IMG/VR virus record: IMGVR_UViG_3300032331_002153
Location: 1 to 36,194 of that record
Strand: one strand, 5' to 3'
DNA: 36,194 nucleotides
Origin: a virus
Under the pieces are notes generated by a model, which made no database searches, was not told the DNA's origin, and was given only the letters and a program-made list of their open reading frames with translations. Shown piece after piece: positions 1 to 5,485 of this stretch. Numbering within the stretch: position 1 is the first letter of the stretch; every line of letters starts with the position of its first letter. The translations under genes were made by a program, and so were the position numbers.

Positions 1-34
1 GCTACAGATGCTGCAAGAACTCAAGGGGGAGTGA
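1..34 (+). CDS. C-terminal end of an unidentified gene (partial)
   Basis: Only the last ten codons are in the window; they read LQMLQELKGE followed by TGA. The stop overlaps the start of the next gene by one base (TGATG), the usual sign of translational coupling in a phage operon. The residues are too few to assign a family. Because the next reading frame is also open to the window edge, the alternative is that the zinc-ribbon protein simply begins further left, but the strong ribosome-binding site just before position 34 favours a separate upstream gene. Confidence 0.45.
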   Translation, partial: LQMLQELKGE

Positions 35-225
35 TGCCCAAGTACGATTACAGGTGCAAGAAGTGTGGCCATGTCTTTGAAGGCCAAGCCAAGATGGATG
101 ACCCTTGTCCTGAGTGCCCGCAGTTACTGTGCGGCGGCATCACCGAGAAGGTATTCATCACCGCATCTCCGGTCCACTTCCACGGTGGTGGCTGGGCCGC
201 ATCAGGCTACAGTAAGGGGGAGTAA
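34..225 (+). CDS. FmdB-type zinc-ribbon protein, 63 aa
   Basis: The protein opens with MPKYDYRCKKCGHVFE, the hallmark of the FmdB/CxxC_CxxC_SSSS zinc-ribbon family, and has a second pair CPEC around residues 25-28, giving four cysteines that can hold one zinc. FmdB-like proteins are often called regulatory, and small versions occur in many phages, but their role is not firmly established. A GTG at 31 is in frame, yet the ATG at 34 sits at a better distance from the purine-rich AAGGGGGAG and overlaps the previous stop. Its own stop overlaps the next start (TAATG). It is the first complete gene of a short rightward operon that ends with a transglycosylase. Confidence 0.8.
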   Translation: MPKYDYRCKKCGHVFEGQAKMDDPCPECPQLLCGGITEKVFITASPVHFHGGGWAASGYSKGE

Positions 226-476
226 TGGCATGGACCTGCATGTTCTGTAGCCAGCAGCACCCAGGCAGCGTATGCCCAGACAATCTGGTCGTCTGCTGCA
301 TATGCTTTATGCGCGTTCCCAAGAGCCAGCTCATGGTCGAGCACGGCAAGGTGTGGAACGTCTGCAAGGAGTGTGAACATGACGTGGCTGATATCTCTAG
401 TGTTTCACCTGAATCCAGCACTGCTCGCAGCAGTGGAACACATCGAGTCAAGGGGAGCGTGGACCGCCAAGTCTAG
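225..476 (+). CDS. Cys-rich putative zinc-binding protein, 83 aa
   Basis: I do not recognise a named family. Cysteine pairs are visible at residues 5 and 8 (CMFC), 24/25 and 28 (CCIC) and 47 and 50 (CKEC), with a further Cys at 17, so one or two zinc ribbons are likely in the first 50 residues. The last 30 residues are Ser/Arg-rich and probably disordered. That tail is encoded in the stretch that also encodes the start of the transglycosylase in another frame. The ATG overlaps the FmdB-like stop (TAATG), with GGGGGAG just upstream. A DNA- or protein-binding accessory role is possible, but nothing here proves it. Confidence 0.6.
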   Translation: MAWTCMFCSQQHPGSVCPDNLVVCCICFMRVPKSQLMVEHGKVWNVCKECEHDVADISSVSPESSTARSSGTHRVKGSVDRQV

Positions 477-771
477 CGCCGGCTGCATTGGCGTTATGCA
501 AGTCTGTCCTCGCTTCTCTCCTGTTAAACCAAACTGGCTGCTTTGGATACCTGTAATCAACCGAGCAGCAGGCGCGCACGCTTTAAGCTACTGGCACAAG
601 CGAGCACATGGCAACTGGTCTCTTGCGTTAGCTGCCTACAACTGCGGCAATGCAGGACTGCGTGGGCGCTGTGGCCGAGGATACGCTCGTCGAGTCTTGA
701 GCATTGCTGCCAATCGAGTCAACTGCTCATCCAACAAATCGCATCGCTCCCACAATGCACCAGGTTCCTGA
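379..771 (+). CDS. Small lytic transglycosylase (SLT-type), 130 aa
   Basis: This enzyme is expected to cleave the MurNAc-GlcNAc bond of peptidoglycan without hydrolysis. The goose-type/SLT pattern is clear: AVEHIESRG with Glu23 as catalytic residue, then a GVMQV block near residue 40, then ALAAYNCG near residue 90 and GYARRV after it. The N-terminus is hydrophobic (WLISLVFHL) and could be a weak signal sequence or simply core. A GTG at 373 is in frame, but the ATG at 379 has AAGGAG seven bases upstream, so I use it. The gene overlaps the preceding one by 98 nt and the convergent membrane-protein gene by 136 nt. It could be a second lysin or an entry enzyme; T7 carries such a domain on its ejected gp16, whereas I see none in the large protein here. 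Confidence 0.85.
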   Translation: MTWLISLVFHLNPALLAAVEHIESRGAWTAKSSAGCIGVMQVCPRFSPVKPNWLLWIPVINRAAGAHALSYWHKRAHGNWSLALAAYNCGNAGLRGRCGRGYARRVLSIAANRVNCSSNKSHRSHNAPGS

Positions 772-1301
772 GGCTGCGGTAAGTCAGCACATCGAAACGT
801 TGCCAACTGCGCTTTAAAATCGTTTAGCTTAGAATCAGAAGCCGTCGCGCATTGCTTCCTCCGCTGCTCGTCCTGCTTCTGCTGGGCTTGAGCAGTTGCT
901 GCCGCTGCCGACTGCATGGCCTGCCATCCTAGCCAGCCAGCCGCGCCGGCAACGCCGACAGCCAGCACCACCGTGACCGGACTGACCGACGAGTGCGGCG
1001 GCATTCGCTTGAGCTCAGGCGGCAGCACGGCAACGACTGCGGTCGTGTCTGCTGGCACGTCATCGGTAGTTACCGGCGCCGGCTGTTCGACGATCACCTC
1101 TGCAATCGACTTGTGCTTTGGTTTGTGTTTGCGTGGGCGCCCTTCACTCATCGATACCTGCATGGTAAACGGCGGCGATACTTCGCAACCTTCCAGCGTT
1201 TCGCGGGTGCTACCGTCTGGTAGAATCCAGTAGTTGTCTAGGATTTCAACCGTGTCGCCATTGTTAATGGAGCAGGTTGGATCAACTGGCGGGTTTAGCA
1301 T
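636..1301 (-). CDS. Single-pass membrane protein of unknown function, 221 aa
   Basis: The N-terminal half is soluble and begins MLNPPVDPTCSINNGDTVEI; a basic Lys/Arg/His stretch lies near residues 56-65. One transmembrane helix follows around residues 105-127 (VTVVLAVGVAGAAGWLGWQ). After it comes an Ala/Gln-rich segment that may form a coiled coil, then a basic Pro/Arg-rich tail. The start has AAGG upstream and overlaps the stop of the preceding gene by 20 nt. Its last 45 codons lie opposite the transglycosylase gene, so the 3' ends collide. It closes the leftward late operon. A lysis or superinfection-exclusion role is possible from position alone; I recognise no family. Confidence 0.65.
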   Translation of the reverse strand: MLNPPVDPTCSINNGDTVEILDNYWILPDGSTRETLEGCEVSPPFTMQVSMSEGRPRKHKPKHKSIAEVIVEQPAPVTTDDVPADTTAVVAVLPPELKRMPPHSSVSPVTVVLAVGVAGAAGWLGWQAMQSAAAATAQAQQKQDEQRRKQCATASDSKLNDFKAQLATFRCADLPQPQEPGALWERCDLLDEQLTRLAAMLKTRRAYPRPQRPRSPALPQL

Positions 1302-1782
1302 CGGCCTTGGCCTTCGCCTTGGCAGCCTTCTCAGCTTTCTTTACCTTGGCTTCAGCAGCGGCCACTTGCTGCTGTACTTGAGTGAACTTGGCTTCCAGTT
1401 CGCCGACACGGGACTCGGCCTTCTGCACCACCTCGACGGCCCTATTCTCTGCTGCCTTCGCTCGTTCTTCCAACGACTGCACAACACGAGCCATCGACGC
1501 GACTTGTTCTTGAAGCGTGTTTTGTTTGGCCTGGCACTCGGCGTGCACCGACTTGCCGGCCTCGATCTGCGCCATCTTTTCTTCATGCGCAGATTCTTGC
1601 CGCTTCTGCACAATCTCCCAAACCTTCTTTCCACCTAACAGCGCAACGGCTGCCATTGCCAGCAGCATTACCGGATTGCCATTGGCGCTCTTGGCAAGCG
1701 TGGCAGCATCAATACCGGTGTCGTTGGCAGCCGTCGCAGTAGCAGCCAGCGCTTCGGGAATCTGCGCAATCGGAAGCAGCAT
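1282..1782 (-). CDS. Membrane-anchored coiled-coil protein, inner-membrane spanin candidate, 166 aa
   Basis: A hydrophobic segment at about residues 37-51 (PVMLLAMAAVALLGG) is followed by roughly 100 residues of charged heptad-like sequence rich in Ala, Glu, Gln and Lys, typical of a long coiled coil, and an Ala/Lys tail. One membrane anchor followed by a coiled coil is the layout of i-spanins (Rz), which pair with an outer-membrane lipoprotein to fuse the membranes in lysis of Gram-negative hosts. The gene sits four genes downstream in a cluster that also holds a holin candidate, an endolysin and two lipoproteins. GAGG lies seven bases before the ATG. The spanin call is inference from layout; an unrelated membrane coiled coil is possible. 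Confidence 0.72.
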   Translation of the reverse strand: MLLPIAQIPEALAATATAANDTGIDAATLAKSANGNPVMLLAMAAVALLGGKKVWEIVQKRQESAHEEKMAQIEAGKSVHAECQAKQNTLQEQVASMARVVQSLEERAKAAENRAVEVVQKAESRVGELEAKFTQVQQQVAAAEAKVKKAEKAAKAKAKADAKPAS

Positions 1783-1784
1783 GG

Positions 1785-2015
1785 TTAACCTCGATGGTCC
1801 TTGATTACAACAGCGTGTGCCTGAACCTGAATCGGCTTGGCGATAAGCGCATCAACCTCATGTACCGCAGCTGTTGCCAACTCCGCTGCCATTGATGACA
1901 CAGGCACACCAGGAAACGCGGCCAACAATCGCTGCGTCATCTGGTGATGGAGAGCGGTCACCAACACGGTGCGCTCAGTCGAGCTAATCCAGTTCACGCG
2001 AACCTGCTCAAACAT
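1785..2015 (-). CDS. Hypothetical protein in the lysis cluster, 76 aa
   Basis: I do not recognise this protein. It begins MFEQVRVNWISSTERTVL and contains an alpha-helical Ala/Val-rich middle, with no clear membrane segment or cysteine motif. Its ATG overlaps the preceding stop codon (TAATG), with GGGGGCAAG just upstream, and it ends two bases before the coiled-coil membrane gene. This tight packing argues that it is a real, co-translated gene. It separates the lipoprotein from the possible i-spanin, so it may belong to the lysis machinery, but the sequence itself gives no functional clue. Confidence 0.65.
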   Translation of the reverse strand: MFEQVRVNWISSTERTVLVTALHHQMTQRLLAAFPGVPVSSMAAELATAAVHEVDALIAKPIQVQAHAVVIKDHRG

Positions 2016-2197
2016 TACTTGCCCCCAGACTGCACGTTGTCAGCCAACGCCTCGACAACCTTCTTGCCATCGCAACGCATGACCAGCTTGCCAGCAGGCG
2101 CCGGCTTGCGCGGATGGTTGTAGATGTCAATCGCAAACTGTTGACAGTTTAGCGGGCCGCAAGCCGTAGCAAGTAGCACCAAGGCAAACCACTTCAT
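2015..2197 (-). CDS. Small lipoprotein, outer-membrane spanin candidate, 60 aa
   Basis: The N-terminus MKWFALVLLATAC has a short basic n-region, a hydrophobic core and a lipobox-like ATAC ending at Cys13, so signal peptidase II processing would leave a lipidated peptide of about 48 residues. Two more cysteines (Cys18 and one later) and a PRKPAPAG stretch follow. Small Pro-containing lipoproteins next to a membrane-anchored coiled coil are the usual form of two-component spanins (Rz/Rz1). Here the gene is separate from its possible partner rather than nested inside it, and a second lipoprotein exists nearby, so the pairing is uncertain. Start overlaps the endolysin stop as ATGA. Confidence 0.68.
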   Translation of the reverse strand: MKWFALVLLATACGPLNCQQFAIDIYNHPRKPAPAGKLVMRCDGKKVVEALADNVQSGGK

Positions 2198-2574
2198 GCG
2201 CCACCCCAGCGGGTTTTACTGCCGCGCACGTCGTAGTGAACCCAGCCGTCATACAAACCAACCCCGCCCTGCTTCATCTTGCCGGTGCTGATAAGCAACT
2301 TGATAGCGTTGCAAACCTGCACAGGCGTCATGCCGGCAACCTGGATGTCGGCTGCCTTGGCCTCCATGTGCTGAGACTTCAGTTCGCCGCCACACTTCAG
2401 ATTGTATTCCGGCGTTCGGTATCCGCTCATAATCGTGATTGGCTTGCTGATATGGTCACGCAGAATTTGCAGGTTGGCAGCAAGCTCTTGCACGTTGGGC
2501 AACAACGGGTCTGGAACGTTGCAACCATCCTTGCAACGAAACTCTTCCAACTTGAAGTTAGCGGTCAGTTGCAT
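2194..2574 (-). CDS. Endolysin: M15 family zinc peptidase, 126 aa
   Basis: This is a D,D- or L,D-type carboxypeptidase/endopeptidase of the peptidase M15 family, expected to cut peptide stems or crosslinks of peptidoglycan. The family pattern is complete: SGYRTPEYN at residues 50-58, SQHMEAKAADI at 67-77 with zinc ligands His69 and Asp76, and WVHYD with His113. Length is typical of single-domain phage M15 endolysins. There is no signal peptide or cell-wall-binding domain, so release would depend on a holin; the small membrane protein at 2949-3143 is the best candidate. GAGG precedes the ATG by five bases. It is the clearest lysin in the window. Confidence 0.92.
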   Translation of the reverse strand: MQLTANFKLEEFRCKDGCNVPDPLLPNVQELAANLQILRDHISKPITIMSGYRTPEYNLKCGGELKSQHMEAKAADIQVAGMTPVQVCNAIKLLISTGKMKQGGVGLYDGWVHYDVRGSKTRWGGA

Positions 2575-2581
2575 AGTTACC

Positions 2582-2956
2582 TCAGTCCAAAGTCAACAGG
2601 TACTTGACCGTATTGGCCGTGCCCAAAATCTCATCGCGGATGTTAAGCAAATCGCTATCCCGCTTGGCGTCGTACATCTGATTAAACGACAACAAGAAAT
2701 CGCAAATCTCTTCCATGAACTCGCTGACCGACAGGTCGTCCATGTTCATCAGTTCAATCGGACCACCCACGCAAATGCGTCCGTACTTACCCATGTGGCA
2801 CTCGATGAACTGGTCCATGCCGCTGGACAGCTTGTCGTACAACATGCCGTAGGCATTGTGCCGGGCAAACTTCTTGGTCTGCCAGTGCAGGATGCGAGCT
2901 TGGTTCTGATACTTGAGGAAACAGGTCACGATGTGACCGGTCTTGTCGTCATGCAT
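2582..2956 (-). CDS. DUF5856 family protein with Dps-like residue spacing, 124 aa
   Basis: I recognise the DUF5856 pattern known from phage and large-virus proteins: a conserved LHWQT, ARHNAYGMLYD and a final MGKYGRI block. Its function is not described. The helices resemble the ferritin/Dps fold: His24-Trp25, His33, Asp48 and Glu52 reproduce the order of the Dps ferroxidase ligands, with the same 15- and 4-residue spacings for the last three. An upstream in-frame ATG would add a hydrophobic leader, but that part is encoded within the next gene in another frame, and the ATG at 2956 has AAAGGAG upstream; I therefore use it. The gene overlaps the holin candidate by 8 nt. A metal-binding role is inference only. 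Confidence 0.85.
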   Translation of the reverse strand: MHDDKTGHIVTCFLKYQNQARILHWQTKKFARHNAYGMLYDKLSSGMDQFIECHMGKYGRICVGGPIELMNMDDLSVSEFMEEICDFLLSFNQMYDAKRDSDLLNIRDEILGTANTVKYLLTLD

Positions 2957-3143
2957 TGGGCTTCTCCTTTGCGGGATGAGCGACCGAGCGGAAATAAGCA
3001 GCAGCAGCAGCAAAGGCAATAGCCAAGGCATCAACCAGGTCAGCTTGAAACGGCGCCAGGTCAAAGCCATGGCGGGCCGCTACACCAATCGCTACCGATA
3101 CAATCACACCGGCAACAGCTGCGTAAGTCCGCTTACCCTTCAC
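2949..3143 (-). CDS. Small two-helix membrane protein, holin candidate, 64 aa
   Basis: Two hydrophobic stretches are visible: residues 8-23 (AAVAGVIVSVAIGVAA) and about 33-52, which is Ala-rich and contains AIAFAAAAAYF. The N-terminus is basic (MKGKR) and the C-terminus is short and charged. Size, two helices and a place upstream of the endolysin fit a class II holin, which would open the inner membrane to let the M15 enzyme out. The start is GTG, overlapping the lipoprotein stop by four bases (GTGA), and has only a weak ribosome-binding site, consistent with coupling. The holin call rests on topology and position, not on sequence homology I can name. Confidence 0.68.
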   Translation of the reverse strand: MKGKRTYAAVAGVIVSVAIGVAARHGFDLAPFQADLVDALAIAFAAAAAYFRSVAHPAKEKPNA

Positions 3144-3319
3144 GGGGTCACCGCGCTCGGAGCGTCAGCCGGGCTAATGGCATCAGGCTCAGCAGTGGCG
3201 GTGGTCTCAGTGGGCAGCGCGTCAGCAACGATAGTCTCGCTTGCATCAGCAGCAACGACAGACTTGTCGGCCGACTTACTACAAGCACAAACAGTCAAAG
3301 CAAGAAGAAAGTAACGCAT
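3140..3319 (-). CDS. Small Ala/Thr-rich lipoprotein, 59 aa
   Basis: MRYFLLALTVCACSKS shows a lipoprotein signal, with Cys13 (VCAC) or Cys11 (LTVC) as the lipidated residue. The mature part is acidic, rich in Ala, Thr, Asp and Pro, and probably extended or disordered. I chose the ATG at 3319 because GGAG lies seven bases upstream and the start then follows the tail-fibre stop; the longer in-frame version runs into that gene. It is one of two lipoproteins in the lysis cluster. An o-spanin role, perhaps paired with the membrane coiled coil further downstream, or an outer-membrane exclusion role are both possible. Confidence 0.68.
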   Translation of the reverse strand: MRYFLLALTVCACSKSADKSVVAADASETIVADALPTETTATAEPDAISPADAPSAVTP

Positions 3320-3321
3320 AA

Positions 3322-4815
3322 TCAACTCCGAATCGCAACGATGCGATAAGTTCCTGAAGCCGGCGTCAAGGCGCCTTGGCAAAACCAGGTCAACGATAGC
3401 GTATCCGCTGCGCTGACGCGAAAGCTAACAAGAGCAGACAATGCTGTTGCAGCCGGTCCATTTACCGTAACTGTATCAGCAGTTGTCAACCCGGTCACGG
3501 TAAATGTCTGCGTCGAAAAGCCGGCAGAGCCTACCGCAGCCGGGGTCAGCGTGGGCGTGTAAACCACAACCTGCGTCAGCGCGGTTCCGTTGGTGCCTAG
3601 TTTGGTCGAGCCAGCAATATGCAAACGAGCAGTTGGTGTGTCAGTACCAATGCCGACGTTGCCGCCGCCGTTTAAAATTGCATCGTATTTGGTCGTTGCT
3701 GTACCGCCACCATCCAAAACAGCAATACCAATCCACTTGGTAGCTGAACCAATAAAAGCGCTAATCATACCGTAAAGCAAAGGCATAACAGCGCCAGCGC
3801 CTACTTCCGGTAAAGTTTGCAAAGCGATTGCGTTTACTCCGGTATTGCCGGTGTATTTAGGATGAAACGTAAGCGTTCTAGCGTAGTTGCCTGGTGATGC
3901 AACAACCGGTTCAAGCCGTGTTGAGACCGCGCCATCAATGCTGATGTTGCCGGCGCCGATGTGGAGGTCGGTCGCATTGATAGCGCCGCCACTACGATTG
4001 ATGCCGAGAGCTCCTGTCATGGTATCGCCGGCCCGCTGCACTGCCGTGCTGGCAAGCGTGCCTTGAGCGGCCGTGGCAAACGCAGTGCTGTTCTGCGTAG
4101 CCGCCGTTCCCAAACCCAAGTTGGTACGAGCGGAGCCAGCATTGGTCAGGTCCGACAAGTTGTTAGATACTTGAGCAAACGCGGTGGCCGCATAGGTCGC
4201 CGCCGTGCCCAAACCCAAGTTGTTCCGCGCCGTCGTTACGTTTTGGACATCCGACAAGTTGTTGGCCGCAAGCAAAGCGCCAATCAGGTTGGCCTGCAAG
4301 ATGCTCCAACTGGAACCAACCGCAGCCTGGGTGCCGCCCGCGTTGTCAGCCAACGCCACCAGCGCATCGCCAGCTTGTACCGCAATGCCAGCGCCACCAC
4401 CAATAAGACCCGCGACCGAGACGACGTAAACGTCGCCCTTGCTGGCAGCCGGATAGTTCGGGTTGGCCGAGCAATCAATGGTACCCTTCAGGTCCAGCAA
4501 ACCAACAACGGACGTATCGACGTAGCCCTTGGTCGCAGCATCCGTCGCTACCGTGGGCGCCGCAAGGTTTGTCACCTTCTGCGTACCACTCATGTTGATG
4601 TTGCCGGTCATCGTGCCGCCGGCTTTGGGCAGCGCAGCGTTGGCCGTTGCTTGAGCAGCAGCCGCAGCAGTAAGCGCGGCGTTGGCTGTAGCTTGCGCAG
4701 CAGCAGCACTGCCAGAAGCAGCTACATCGTAGGTTGATCCATTGTAAGTCAGGCTGCCCGGTGTCAGGTTCACCAGGTTGTCGGCATCGTAGGTAACGCC
4801 TTGCCTATTGCTCAC
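3322..4815 (-). CDS. Tail fibre protein, 497 aa
   Basis: This is expected to be the trimeric receptor-contacting fibre. It has low-complexity Ala repeats (residues 36-64), two GGTMTG/GDTMTG blocks (near 66 and 263) common in phage fibres, two copies of an NNLSD...NLGLGTAAT unit spaced 33 residues apart (185-207 and 218-240), and a VGIGTDTPTARLHIAG block near 387-402. A more globular stretch with LLDLKGTIDCSANPNYPAASKGD lies after residue 106. Phage fibres commonly carry all of these. No intramolecular chaperone domain or tail-assembly chaperone gene is evident. The start is GTG, overlapping the upstream stop as GTGA, with AAGGG eight bases before it. Confidence 0.9.
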   Translation of the reverse strand: MSNRQGVTYDADNLVNLTPGSLTYNGSTYDVAASGSAAAAQATANAALTAAAAAQATANAALPKAGGTMTGNINMSGTQKVTNLAAPTVATDAATKGYVDTSVVGLLDLKGTIDCSANPNYPAASKGDVYVVSVAGLIGGGAGIAVQAGDALVALADNAGGTQAAVGSSWSILQANLIGALLAANNLSDVQNVTTARNNLGLGTAATYAATAFAQVSNNLSDLTNAGSARTNLGLGTAATQNSTAFATAAQGTLASTAVQRAGDTMTGALGINRSGGAINATDLHIGAGNISIDGAVSTRLEPVVASPGNYARTLTFHPKYTGNTGVNAIALQTLPEVGAGAVMPLLYGMISAFIGSATKWIGIAVLDGGGTATTKYDAILNGGGNVGIGTDTPTARLHIAGSTKLGTNGTALTQVVVYTPTLTPAAVGSAGFSTQTFTVTGLTTADTVTVNGPAATALSALVSFRVSAADTLSLTWFCQGALTPASGTYRIVAIRS

Positions 4816-5042
4816 GATGCAACCCTTGCCAAGGCCCGCCTTACATCTTCTTCGCGGGCGTCTTCCAACTTCTCAACCCTATCGTGCAACGATTTGTGCA
4901 ACGCTTCAGCTTTGGCAAGACGCTCGCCAAGTTCGGCAAACTGAGACTTCAACCAAGCAGTAGCGCCAACCACAGTGACCATGGTCGACAAGCTTGCGCT
5001 CACCAGTGCAATGATTGCACCCATGCCCACGTTGCCTTCCAT
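4812..5042 (-). CDS. Small membrane protein with coiled coil, 76 aa
   Basis: A single hydrophobic helix at about residues 8-30 (GAIIALVSASLSTMVTVVGA) is followed by a charged heptad-like segment (AKAEALHKSLHDRVEKLED). The start is set at the ATG at 5042 because it overlaps the previous stop codon (TAATG); a seven-residue longer form is less likely. Its stop overlaps the tail-fibre start. Small proteins of this shape are common near fibre and lysis genes in phages, and it could be a second i-spanin candidate or a holin-type protein. I do not recognise a specific family. Confidence 0.73.
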   Translation of the reverse strand: MEGNVGMGAIIALVSASLSTMVTVVGATAWLKSQFAELGERLAKAEALHKSLHDRVEKLEDAREEDVRRALARVAS

Positions 5043-5434
5043 TACTGCTGGCCCTGAAGCCAAACATTAGCGCGGGAACCCGCACCAACAAACGATTCCG
5101 TTTCGATGTAGATGCCATCAGCGCATTCCGACTTATCCAAACTAATGATCGGAAGCTTGATAACACCATCAGCTGCCTTGATGCTAAACGAACCAATATC
5201 GGTATCGTACACCCACTGGTTAGCTGAAGCGTAGTACCACCACACCTTGACGTGAAACTCATCTGCCGGCGTGAACGCAATCAGGTCAATCGCCTGCCAG
5301 TTTCCACGAGGAACCATGGGCACAGTGAAGTTCGGCGTAATCGTCGGAGCACCATTGGGGCCGGTGCCCTGATAAACAATCGCACGCTCCTGAGCAGTCG
5401 CGCCATTCTTCAGAGTACGAGAGACGTGAAACAT
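5042..5434 (-). CDS. Hypothetical beta-rich virion-type protein, 130 aa
   Basis: The sequence has alternating hydrophobic and polar residues, with Trp/Tyr-rich segments (FHVKVWWYYASANQWVYDTD) and no membrane or coiled-coil region, as in small beta-sandwich virion proteins. I do not recognise a family. The ATG at 5434 is preceded by GGAGGAAT, a near-perfect ribosome-binding site, and is preferred over an in-frame start 18 bases upstream. The gene begins a three-gene string with the membrane coiled coil and the tail fibre, all linked by overlapping stop and start codons, so an attachment or fibre-base role is plausible. Confidence 0.73.
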   Translation of the reverse strand: MFHVSRTLKNGATAQERAIVYQGTGPNGAPTITPNFTVPMVPRGNWQAIDLIAFTPADEFHVKVWWYYASANQWVYDTDIGSFSIKAADGVIKLPIISLDKSECADGIYIETESFVGAGSRANVWLQGQQ

Positions 5435-5450
5435 GATTCCTCCGTGGCGC

Positions 5451-5485
5451 AAGACTACTTGAAGAGTTTTGTCAAGTCTAGTCTT
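5451..5485 (-). terminator. Hairpin just after the 2184-aa gene (terminator or processing site)
   Basis: AAGACTA (5451-5457) pairs with TAGTCTT (5479-5485), and CTTGA (5458-5462) pairs with TCAAG (5472-5476), with a two-base bulge and a nine-base loop. The structure starts at the stop codon of the large gene and ends just before the ribosome-binding site of the next gene. No U-tract follows on the minus strand, so it may be an attenuator or RNase site and not a full terminator. Confidence 0.45.

Noticed and set aside
2582-3070. A DUF5856 protein with an N-terminal membrane leader
   Set aside because: The leucine-rich leader is a shadow of the Ala-rich holin-candidate gene, and AAAGGAG marks the start at 2956.
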